NCBI GenBank assembly: GCA_017998555.1
Contig: JAGOCU010000001.1
Location: 7,351 to 34,492, forward strand
Direction of reading: 5' to 3'
Length of the DNA: 27,142 bases
From: Thermoflexales bacterium
GTDB lineage: Bacteria > Chloroflexota > Anaerolineae > J036 > Brachytrichaceae
Shown: positions 16,992-23,672 of the stretch, piece by piece
Position numbering within the stretch: position 1 is the stretch's first letter
Layout of the letters: every line of letters starts with the position of its first letter
Program-made: the position numbers and the translations under genes
The notes under the pieces: model-generated
Database searches by the model: none
What the model was told of the DNA's origin: nothing
The model's input: the letters and a program-made list of their open reading frames with translations, nothing else

Positions 16992-17879
16992 CTAATACTC
17001 CACATCCGTCCGGAAGATCCGAAACTGAAAGACCGCGACTGTTGCGATCAGCAGAAAGAGGACCAGCGCCTGGGCCGAAGCGACGCCCATGTCGAAGTCC
17101 TTGAAGGCGCTGTTGTAGATCTGAGTGACGATGGTCTGGGTGCTGTTCGCCACACCGCTGGGGACCATGACGTAGATCTTGTCGAAGACTTCAAAACTGG
17201 CGATCGTGTAGATCACCGCAAGATACAGGGTCGTGCTCTTGATCAAGGGCACCGTAATCGACCACCACTTGCGAATCGGGCCGGCCCCGTCGAGCTCAGC
17301 CGCCTCATAGTAGTCGCTGGGGATGCTGCCCATCGCCGCGCTGAACAACACCACCGCCGTGGCCGGGACGGTCAGCAGGGTGCTGACGATGATGCTCCAC
17401 ATCGCAATGTCGGGGTCGGACAACCAACGCACTGGCGCCAGACCGACCAGGCGCAACAGGTAGTTGGCGAAACCCCAGCTTCCGTTGTAGATGTAGGCCC
17501 AGGTCATCCCGATCAGCAGCGCGCTGCTGACTGCGGGCAGGTAGTAGGCCGCCCGGAAGAAGGTGCGCAGTTTGTGCGAGAGCGGCTGGATCAGGCTGGC
17601 CAGGATCAACCCAAGTGTGACGTTGACGATCACCGTGCAAATGCTGTAGACCAGGGTGTTGCTGATCGCCCGCACAAACACGCCCTGGGTCTGGGTGAAA
17701 GCCGTCACATAGTTGGCGAAGAATGGATTGGCCCACTGTCCGCCCCGGGCCAGGCTGTATTTCTGGAAAGAGATGACAAACGACCACAACACCGGGATCA
17801 GGGTGAAGACCGTGAAGGTGAGCATGCTGGGCAGGATGAAGAGGTAGCTCCAGCCGTGCTTGGTGATGAACTTTCTCAT
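16992..17879 (-). CDS. ABC sugar transporter permease, MalF/UgpA type, 295 aa
   Basis: The first hydrophobic segment follows a short basic N-terminus (MRKFITKHGWSYLFILP), a hallmark of CUT1 MalF-type permeases. Five more segments follow, with the EAA loop YEAAELDGAG (191-200) and ITVPLIKS. The C-terminus ends in FRTDVEY. The frame opens at 17930, but ATG 17879 is preceded by GGGGAG at good Shine-Dalgarno spacing and starts the protein at the standard place. Two tandem hairpins separate it from the upstream binding-protein gene. It pairs with the 281-aa permease; the ATPase is not encoded in the window. Confidence 0.93.
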   Translation of the reverse strand: MRKFITKHGWSYLFILPSMLTFTVFTLIPVLWSFVISFQKYSLARGGQWANPFFANYVTAFTQTQGVFVRAISNTLVYSICTVIVNVTLGLILASLIQPLSHKLRTFFRAAYYLPAVSSALLIGMTWAYIYNGSWGFANYLLRLVGLAPVRWLSDPDIAMWSIIVSTLLTVPATAVVLFSAAMGSIPSDYYEAAELDGAGPIRKWWSITVPLIKSTTLYLAVIYTIASFEVFDKIYVMVPSGVANSTQTIVTQIYNSAFKDFDMGVASAQALVLFLLIATVAVFQFRIFRTDVEY

Positions 17880-17898
17880 GGGCCCTCCCCGGTCAGGG

Positions 17899-17935
17899 CG
17901 GACTTGACGCTGCGCAGGGCGCAGCGTCAAGTCCG
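17899..17935. terminator. 17-bp perfect hairpin, second of a pair after the binding-protein gene
   Basis: The arms 17899-17915 and 17919-17935 are exact reverse complements around AGG. It lies 19 bases upstream of the MalF-type start and is separated by TTAA from the companion hairpin at 17940. In E. coli, palindromes between malE and malF keep malE transcript abundant relative to malF; the position here suggests a similar effect. Confidence 0.6.
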
Positions 17936-17939
17936 TTAA

Positions 17940-17974
17940 CGTGATTTGGCGCGCGAGTCGCGCGCCAAATCACG
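17940..17974. terminator. 16-bp perfect hairpin just after the binding-protein stop
   Basis: The arms 17940-17955 and 17959-17974 pair perfectly around AGT. The hairpin begins 3 bases after the binding-protein stop codon (17978-17980 on the plus strand). No T-run follows, so mRNA 3'-end protection or partial attenuation is more likely than complete termination. Confidence 0.6.
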
Positions 17975-17977
17975 CGA

Positions 17978-19471
17978 CTACTTGTTCGTCAGAAGCGTCG
18001 TCGCTTCTTGTTCGATCCGCTTCATCGCTTCCTCGGGCTTGGCCTTGCCGAAGAGGATGTTCTGATACTCGGTGTGCATCAGGCGGGTGAACTTGGCCCA
18101 GTCCGGAACCAGCGGAGTGACGTACATGTCCGCCAGCACGGGCAGGAACTTGTTGAGCGGGTCAACGATCTTCACGCTCTTGCGCGCGCCCGGCGCCAGG
18201 TAGAAACCGGTCGTTACGTTGCTCGCCGGCGGCACGTCTTCCTGCACTTCGCCGCTGGTCAGGTAGCGCCCAAGATCCATCGCAGCCTGCTTCTTGGCCT
18301 TGTCGGTGATCTTGCTCGCGACGCCGATCAAACCAACCGCGCCGATCGTCAGCTTGTTGCCGTTGACAGTCGGGTGCGGGTAGATGTCGAAGTTCACGTT
18401 GGCGCCCTTGAACCCAGGGGCCGCGCCCGTGGCGTCGACGATCATGGCGATCTGCTTGTTCTGGAAGCCGCCCTTGACGTCGGAATCCTTCATGCTGCCG
18501 AAGTCCGGCGGGGTGACCTTGTGCACCAGGGCCAGGTCGGCGAAGCGCTGCAGGCCCTTGGCCGCGGCCGCCGTGTTGAATCCGAACTTGCCGTCCTTGC
18601 CGATCGGGCGGACGGCCGGATCCTCGTTCATCCACAGCGCCCATGAGTTGACGACGCCCGGATCGACGAAGGCGGCGAAGCCGTAGACCTGCTCGCCGTT
18701 GGCGCGCTTGAAGGTCGTCTTCTTGGCGGCTTCGACGAACTGATCCCAGGTCCAGGTGGTCGAGGGCATGTCAACCTTGGCCTCGGCGAAGACATCCTTG
18801 TTGAGGTAGATCCCCATCGGGACCACCCACAGCGGCCAGGCGTAGGCCTTGCCATCGCCGCCCACGCGGGTGACGTCCAGCACGTTGGGCAGGATGTCAG
18901 CCTTGTCGGCGTCGGTCAGATACTCGTCGATCGGGGAGGCCAGGCCGTCCTTGACCCAGCCGGGCAGGCGGTCGCTCGGCATGCGCCACAGGTCGATCCC
19001 CTGGCCGCTCTGCAGCGCGGTGTTGAGCTTGGTGAAGCCCTCGTCATTCGGCGGATAGCCCGTGATGTCGATCTTGATGTCCGGGTTCTCGAGCTGGAAT
19101 TGGGTGACCGCGTTGTCAAACGGGTTGCCAAATGCGTTGCCCGGGGTGTAGCCCAGCACCCACAGGTTCAGGGTGCCTTTGTAACCGCTGCTGCTCTTGC
19201 GCACCGGCCCGCCCTTGGCCACGCGTGGCGGAGGCGGCGGTGAGGTCGGAGCAACCGTGGCGGCCGGCACGGCCGTCGCGGCGGGCTTCGGCACATCTGT
19301 TGGTTTGGCCGGCACGGCCGTCGCGGCCGGTGCAGCGGTGGCTGCCGGCTTCGGCGCTTCGGTCGGCTTGGGCGGTACCGCCGTTGGCGCGGGCGTCGCC
19401 GCGCCGCAGGCCGACAGGACGAGCGCGGCCACGGTGGCGGCCAGGCTCAGATTGAGAAGTCTCTTTTTCAT
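17978..19471 (-). CDS. Sugar ABC transporter substrate-binding lipoprotein (MalE/UgpB-like), 497 aa
   Basis: Lipoprotein signal peptide with lipobox LSAC (Cys 22) behind MKKR. A long Ala/Pro/Thr/Val linker (23 to about 90) built on AATAVP-type repeats then tethers the domain. The binding domain starts near residue 97 (KGTLNLWVLGYT) and shows the family-1 pattern VTQFQLENPDIKIDITGYP, GIDLWRMPSD and a C-terminal EEAMKRIEQEATTLL. It captures substrate outside the membrane and delivers it to the two permeases encoded downstream. The start is firm: AAGGAG at 19479-19484 lies 7 bases before the ATG, the best ribosome-binding site in the window, fitting a highly expressed component. The substrate is not identifiable by eye. 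Confidence 0.93.
   Translation of the reverse strand: MKKRLLNLSLAATVAALVLSACGAATPAPTAVPPKPTEAPKPAATAAPAATAVPAKPTDVPKPAATAVPAATVAPTSPPPPPRVAKGGPVRKSSSGYKGTLNLWVLGYTPGNAFGNPFDNAVTQFQLENPDIKIDITGYPPNDEGFTKLNTALQSGQGIDLWRMPSDRLPGWVKDGLASPIDEYLTDADKADILPNVLDVTRVGGDGKAYAWPLWVVPMGIYLNKDVFAEAKVDMPSTTWTWDQFVEAAKKTTFKRANGEQVYGFAAFVDPGVVNSWALWMNEDPAVRPIGKDGKFGFNTAAAAKGLQRFADLALVHKVTPPDFGSMKDSDVKGGFQNKQIAMIVDATGAAPGFKGANVNFDIYPHPTVNGNKLTIGAVGLIGVASKITDKAKKQAAMDLGRYLTSGEVQEDVPPASNVTTGFYLAPGARKSVKIVDPLNKFLPVLADMYVTPLVPDWAKFTRLMHTEYQNILFGKAKPEEAMKRIEQEATTLLTNK
19262..19327. repeat. Direct repeat in the binding-protein linker
   Basis: A 21-base sequence occurs exactly at 19262-19282 and again at 19307-19327, 45 bases apart (15 codons), encoding the AATAVPA unit of the linker. 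It suggests slippage or unequal exchange changing linker length in frame. Confidence 0.75.
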
Positions 19472-19563
19472 TTCCTCACTCCTTTTGTAGCGTATCCGAG
19501 AACGTAACGCTTCTTTTTGAAACAGCGCGCGCCTCGCGGCCCGCGCCGATCACCCACACAGAT

Positions 19564-20307
19564 TTAGCGCTGGCGGAAGAACACCATCCGGTATCGATCG
19601 GCCCGGAAGACCGTCCGCTCGACCTCGATGACGGTGCCGCGCTCGTCGCGCGTCACCCGCCGCACCATCAACGCCGCATCGCCCGGCCGCACACACAGGG
19701 CCTCGGCGTCGGCCTTCTCGAGCAGGACGGCTTCGATGGTCTCCTCGCACGCGCTCGGCCGGGTGCCAAATTCGCGCGCGAGGATATCGTAAAGCGATTC
19801 CTTTGACAGATCAAACGCCATTATGCGGCTGAAACGCTCGTACGGGAGATGGCAGCGCTCCAGGGCCATTGGCTCGCCATTGGCCAGCCGCACCCGGGTG
19901 AGATCAATCACATGCGCGCCAATCGGCAGGCCAAGCTGCGCGGCAATGCTGGAGTCGGCAATCTCGTCCCGGAAGGCCAGCACACGTGACGTAGGCACGA
20001 GCCCGCGCTGACGCATCTCCTCGCTGAAGGACAGGAAGCCGGCGATGGTGGCGCTCTTGCGCACCCGCATCGAGGACACCACCGTGCCGCGCCGGCGCTG
20101 ACGGACAAGCAGACCCTCCCGGACGAGCTCATCAATGGCGGCTCGCAGCGTCATCCGGCTGACATGCAGGGACTCGGACATCTCACGCTCGGGCGGGATG
20201 ACCTCGCCATACCGCATCTGGCCGGCCGCGATCTGTCCACGCAAGTGCCCGGCGATCTGTTTGAAGACCGGCTCACTGGCCTGGCGGCTGACATGGAAGT
20301 TAGACAT
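19564..20307 (-). CDS. GntR-family regulator, HutC/DasR type with UTRA domain, 247 aa
   Basis: Winged helix-turn-helix at about 10-77: PVFKQIAGHLRGQIAAG, PPEREMSESLHVSRMTLRAA, RRRGTVV. The UTRA effector domain (about 95-240) shows the family signs RLANGEPMALERCHLP and a terminal TVFRADRYRMVFF. HutC-type UTRA domains bind small metabolites; DasR and NagR respond to phosphorylated amino sugars. A DasR/NagR-like operator lies immediately before this start codon, so autoregulation is likely. It is encoded just upstream of the binding-protein gene (92-base gap) and probably controls the transporter. ATG 20307 was chosen from the wHTH start; no clear Shine-Dalgarno is present, consistent with a very short leader. 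Confidence 0.92.
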   Translation of the reverse strand: MSNFHVSRQASEPVFKQIAGHLRGQIAAGQMRYGEVIPPEREMSESLHVSRMTLRAAIDELVREGLLVRQRRRGTVVSSMRVRKSATIAGFLSFSEEMRQRGLVPTSRVLAFRDEIADSSIAAQLGLPIGAHVIDLTRVRLANGEPMALERCHLPYERFSRIMAFDLSKESLYDILAREFGTRPSACEETIEAVLLEKADAEALCVRPGDAALMVRRVTRDERGTVIEVERTVFRADRYRMVFFRQR

Positions 20308-20321
20308 GTGGCCTAGACCAC
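20308..20321. promoter_or_regulatory. DasR/NagR-like operator against the regulator start codon
   Basis: On the minus strand the site reads GTGGTCTAGGCCAC, symmetric at 12 of 14 positions. It closely resembles the published dre consensus for DasR (ACTGGTCTAGACCACT, from general knowledge). It ends directly before the regulator ATG, where bound protein could block initiation or translation start. Confidence 0.6.
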
Positions 20322-20322
20322 G

Positions 20323-20328
20323 ATTCTA
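20323..20328 (-). promoter_or_regulatory. Possible -10 element (TAGAAT) for the GntR gene
   Basis: TAGAAT lies 15 bases before ATG 20307, placing a start site inside the operator at about 20315 and giving a leader of only a few bases. No good -35 hexamer at 16-18 bases was seen. Its value is mainly that it fits the operator position. Confidence 0.3.
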
Positions 20329-20390
20329 CTCCCAAAGGCGGGCGCTTTGGAAATCACGGGCGGGATCGCCCCATTCATCCCGGACGACGT

Positions 20391-21350
20391 CTAGTCGGTG
20401 AGATCGTCGCGGATGTGCTCGACGAGATGCTCCATCGCCTCGCGCGCGCGGGCGATCGGACCCGGCGCCGGCGGTTTGTGGTGCTCCGCGTAGTCGCTGG
20501 CCGCTTGCTGGGGCGTCATATCCGGCGCAAGCCCCGACTCCTTGAGGTAGTGCTGGTGGTCGATCACCCACAGATACAGGTCGGCTTCGGTGCGGTGCGG
20601 GAAATCGGCGAGCACGTTCTGGCTGCGCACGGCCACAACGATGGGCAGGTAGACATTCTCATACCAGTCGATGACGGCTTCGTCATCGGTGATATCGCGC
20701 TTCAATTCAAGGCCCATGTAGTAGCGGTGCATCGCGATGTGCTCAATCAACCGCTCGTACGCGCCGCCGATCGAAAACCGGATGCTCTGCTCAGGTCGCA
20801 ACCTGTCCAGCCGGGTGCGCTCGAGAAATTCGGCATACTCGCCGAGCAGCACGAGCTTGTCGGCGTCGATGTCGTTCTCCGTCACCGGCACGCGCGTCAT
20901 GGCCTCGGTGACTTCGGCGTCGATGAATCGAACCCCGAGTTCCTTGGCGACCGAGATGCGATGGTTGCCGTCGAGGACAAAGTAGACGTCGCCGACCTTG
21001 TAGAGCTTGGCTGGCGGCAGGCTGACCTCATCATAGAAGGCGCGGGTGATCCGGCGCCAGCGCTCGGACAGGTCGTTGCTGGCGGGCAGAAAGGCATCGT
21101 CGAAATCGCGATAGCGCCCGACACTGCCGATCACCTTGTCGACCGGCACCGGTTGCACGCCGCGGGAGATCATGCCACGCAGCTTAAGTTTGTCGGCGAC
21201 CTCGTCCCACGCCATGAGCTTGCGGGGTTTGCCGATGAGGAGGCCAAGGATGGAACGCAGAAACGCCTTCTCCCGCGCGGCGCGGAAGTCTGCGGCGTCC
21301 GAGGTGGTGAGTCCGGATAAAGGCATCTTGTTGGGAAAAGCAAAGCGCAT
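20391..21350 (-). CDS. ParB/sulfiredoxin-like domain protein of unknown function, 319 aa
   Basis: The middle of the protein carries a ParB/Srx-like core: PVPVDKVIGSVGRYRDFD (about 67-84), LPPAKLYKVGDVYFVLDGN and HRISVAKELG (about 112-140). The G/D-N-HR-x-x-A pattern resembles the nucleotide-binding box of ParB N-terminal domains. No helix-turn-helix like that of chromosome-partitioning ParB was seen. The C-terminal half (about 180-319) is helical and rich in charged and aromatic residues, with FPHRTEADLYLWVIDHQHYL. It is encoded 83 bases upstream of the GntR gene and may belong to the same transcript. A DNA-binding, nucleotide-dependent or kinase-like role cannot be distinguished. ATG 21350 is the first start; ATG 21326 (MPLSGL) is possible. 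Confidence 0.75.
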   Translation of the reverse strand: MRFAFPNKMPLSGLTTSDAADFRAAREKAFLRSILGLLIGKPRKLMAWDEVADKLKLRGMISRGVQPVPVDKVIGSVGRYRDFDDAFLPASNDLSERWRRITRAFYDEVSLPPAKLYKVGDVYFVLDGNHRISVAKELGVRFIDAEVTEAMTRVPVTENDIDADKLVLLGEYAEFLERTRLDRLRPEQSIRFSIGGAYERLIEHIAMHRYYMGLELKRDITDDEAVIDWYENVYLPIVVAVRSQNVLADFPHRTEADLYLWVIDHQHYLKESGLAPDMTPQQAASDYAEHHKPPAPGPIARAREAMEHLVEHIRDDLTD

Positions 21351-21484
21351 CCGCAGTGCTCGCAGAGCCAGGGCAGGAGCACTGCCATGGTCATCGTCAA
21401 GCTTCCCGAGAGCGTCTGGGGTCCTGGATGCGCCAAATAACTATACCAGCGCGGGTTAAGGGCGGATGAAAACCAGAAATCATC

Positions 21485-21540
21485 GGGGACGCGCTATCCC
21501 CCGCCCCGGCGTACGCCGGGGCGGGGGATAGCGCGTCCCC
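21485..21540. terminator. 56-base perfect palindrome (26-bp hairpin stem) after the dehydrogenase gene
   Basis: All 28 base pairs across 21485-21540 are complementary, with GTAC at the centre. It starts five bases after the stop of the minus-strand dehydrogenase gene, which ends at 21546. The core, CCCCGGC around the centre, and the nearby CTATCCCCC resemble the hairpins at 14922 and 16030. It is the likely terminator of the lipoprotein/GT-C/dehydrogenase operon. Confidence 0.75.
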
Positions 21541-21545
21541 AAAAA

Positions 21546-23672
21546 TCAGGGGATCGAGGTCGTCAGTCCGACATCCCGCATGATCGAGCCGTCCGGGTTC
21601 AGGATGCGCGCCTTGAAGCGCCACTCGCCACGGGTCTGATCGACCTTGAGCAGCAGCCCGTTCAAGCCCTTCTTCAGCTCGATCCTGGGCAAATCCAGAT
21701 CGCGCAATGCCTCGGGCCCATCCGCCGGCACCGCCCGATTGACCTTGTTGCGCCAGATCTCCTTCCCGTTCAGCCAGGCCGCGATGCCATCGTCCGAAAG
21801 CATGCCCAGCAGACCCGTCCGATCTTCGGGGCTGTCGACCCACACAAAAGCGTAGGCGACGGCGTTCTCGACCGGTGACAGCGTCTGATCGAGCGCGACG
21901 TAACGGGTCGGGCTGGTGACGCGCCACAACCCCGGATCGCCCGGCTTTGGGGCAAAGGCGGCTTCGCCACCCGGCCAAACGTTGTCATTCAGGTTTTTGT
22001 CGCGATAAGCCCGCGAGAGCAGCCAGTTGCGGATGTAGCCATCCTCATCGGGGCGCCGCACGGCCGCCCGGGCCACGGCGGTTGCGCCGGAGGCGGTCTT
22101 TGCATAACAAGCGGCCTCAACGCGTGCGCCCGGTCCGAGATCGTTCGGCATGACAAACGAGGCCCCGTCGCCGGGCGGGGTCGTCGCAAGCAGCCGGCTC
22201 TTCAGACCGTCATAGACGGTCACCGACCAGGCGCATCCGCTGTCGAGGGCGTCGCCCGGCGGCGCGGTCAGATCGGCCTTGAGCGCCACAACCGCCCCCG
22301 GCAGAGCCACATCGCCATCCCCGGGCGCGCGCAGCAGGATCGAAGGCTGGGTCGGCCGCATGATTTCGCCGGCGACACCGCCCTTGCCCTGATTGGGTTT
22401 GTAGACAAGTTTGCGCAACCCGTTTGAGAAGATCGAGAGGAAATACAGTTCCCCGCTGTAGGGGCTGAAATGCAGATCGACAATCTCGCCCAGCCCGGCC
22501 CCAAACTTTTCCACCCGCAGGATGCGCCCGTCCGGGGCGAGCACCGCCCGCCGGATCCACTGCTGAGAATAGTCGCCGAAGAAGAAATCGCCGCGCATGT
22601 CCTCGGGGAAATGGGCGTAGGTGTTGAAGTCGCCCGCTGTCAGCGAAGCCGGGAAGCGCTGGCCCTCGCGGGTATGGGGATAAACATAGTCGGGGGGCGT
22701 CACCGTCCACGGCGCAATGTCCGCGCATTGCGTCCGCGTGTAGTAGGGGGTCGACATCGGCCCTTCCACGCACGGCCAGCCGTAGTTGGCCCCCGCTGGC
22801 GCGCGAACCAGCCACTCGTAAGTCCACCAGCCCACATCCCCCACATACGGCAGCCCGTTTACGGGATGGATGGCAAACTTGAACGGGTTGCGGAACCCGC
22901 GCGCCCACACCCGCGAGCGCGCGCTGTGCGGGCTGGCTGGATCGAAGTATGGATTGCCGGGCAATCCATCCCCGGTCGCCGGGTCGATCCGGATCGTTTT
23001 GCCGCTCAGCGAGTCGATGTCCTGCGAGCGCAGCGAGAAATCCGTCAGGACATCGGAGATGGCGCCGTCGCCAAACGTGGAGTACAGCGCGCCGTCCAGG
23101 CCGAACGCCAGGCCGCCAATCCCATGGTTGCGGCTGTTCGACTGCAGATCATCCAGCAGCACCCGCTCGCTGTCGCGCAGCGCGATGTTGCCCTTCATCA
23201 CAAAGCGCGAGATGTGGCCATAGCGCAGGCCCTCTTCATCGCCAATCTGGCCGGGAGCGTTGTAGATATAGCTGACGTAGATGTAGCCGGTCCGGGTGAA
23301 GTGCGGGTCGACGGCGATGCCGATCAGCCCGCGGTCGAGATTGGCGCTGAAAACCTGATCGCGAATATCGAGCACCGGTTCGGCCCGGACCGTCGTGCCC
23401 TCGACCAGTTTGACCACCCCCGCCCGCTCCGTGATCAGGATCCGCTCCTGGTCGCCCGTGCGAGGCAGAAAGGCCATCGAAACAGGCTGGGCAAAGACGT
23501 CGGCGACGGAGACAACCTCGAACCCGGCCGGGAGTGAAAACGGCTCGAGCGACGGCGCCTGCCAGGCCTCGGCGACCGAGCTGACCAGCATCACGCCGGC
23601 GGTCAGAAGGGCGAGCAGACCGCGGGTGGCGGCGCGTTTGAGCGAAGACGACAGGCGAGGCGCTGAGTTCAT
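21546..23672 (-). CDS. Secreted glucose/sorbosone dehydrogenase-like (PQQ-type propeller) protein with C-terminal jelly-roll-like domain, 708 aa
   Basis: A signal peptide (RGLLALLTAGVMLVSSVAEA, about 17-36) precedes a GSDH propeller (about 45-440). Family signs are ILITERAGVVKLVEG, DRGLIGIAVDPHF, the NHGIGGLAFGLDGALYSTF stretch with a His near 183 at the place of the catalytic His of soluble glucose dehydrogenase, GKTIRIDPATGDG, and GFRNPFKFAIHP. Such enzymes oxidise aldoses with PQQ; some relatives have no proven activity. The C-terminal part (about 540-708) reads YIRNWLLSRAY, DDGIAAWLNGKEIWRN and GLNGLLLKVDQTRGEWRF, as in jelly-roll carbohydrate-binding-like domains. The start overlaps the preceding stop (ATGA). 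The coupling to a GT-C-like gene suggests a role at the cell surface in sugar or glycan processing. PQQ use is inferred. Confidence 0.86.
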   Translation of the reverse strand: MNSAPRLSSSLKRAATRGLLALLTAGVMLVSSVAEAWQAPSLEPFSLPAGFEVVSVADVFAQPVSMAFLPRTGDQERILITERAGVVKLVEGTTVRAEPVLDIRDQVFSANLDRGLIGIAVDPHFTRTGYIYVSYIYNAPGQIGDEEGLRYGHISRFVMKGNIALRDSERVLLDDLQSNSRNHGIGGLAFGLDGALYSTFGDGAISDVLTDFSLRSQDIDSLSGKTIRIDPATGDGLPGNPYFDPASPHSARSRVWARGFRNPFKFAIHPVNGLPYVGDVGWWTYEWLVRAPAGANYGWPCVEGPMSTPYYTRTQCADIAPWTVTPPDYVYPHTREGQRFPASLTAGDFNTYAHFPEDMRGDFFFGDYSQQWIRRAVLAPDGRILRVEKFGAGLGEIVDLHFSPYSGELYFLSIFSNGLRKLVYKPNQGKGGVAGEIMRPTQPSILLRAPGDGDVALPGAVVALKADLTAPPGDALDSGCAWSVTVYDGLKSRLLATTPPGDGASFVMPNDLGPGARVEAACYAKTASGATAVARAAVRRPDEDGYIRNWLLSRAYRDKNLNDNVWPGGEAAFAPKPGDPGLWRVTSPTRYVALDQTLSPVENAVAYAFVWVDSPEDRTGLLGMLSDDGIAAWLNGKEIWRNKVNRAVPADGPEALRDLDLPRIELKKGLNGLLLKVDQTRGEWRFKARILNPDGSIMRDVGLTTSIP

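Noticed and set aside
20384..20397. CTAG-containing sequence at the end of the ParB-like gene
   Set aside because: Only short flanking symmetry (CGAC/GTCG) that is off-centre; the CTAG is explained by the stop codon.
21170..21436. 88-aa minus-strand open frame upstream of and overlapping the ParB-like gene
   Set aside because: Mostly overlaps the ParB-like coding sequence in another frame and shows no conserved pattern.
21436..21447. CTATACCA half-site resembling a DasR/NagR operator
   Set aside because: Only one half is present; the other side does not match, so there is no palindrome.
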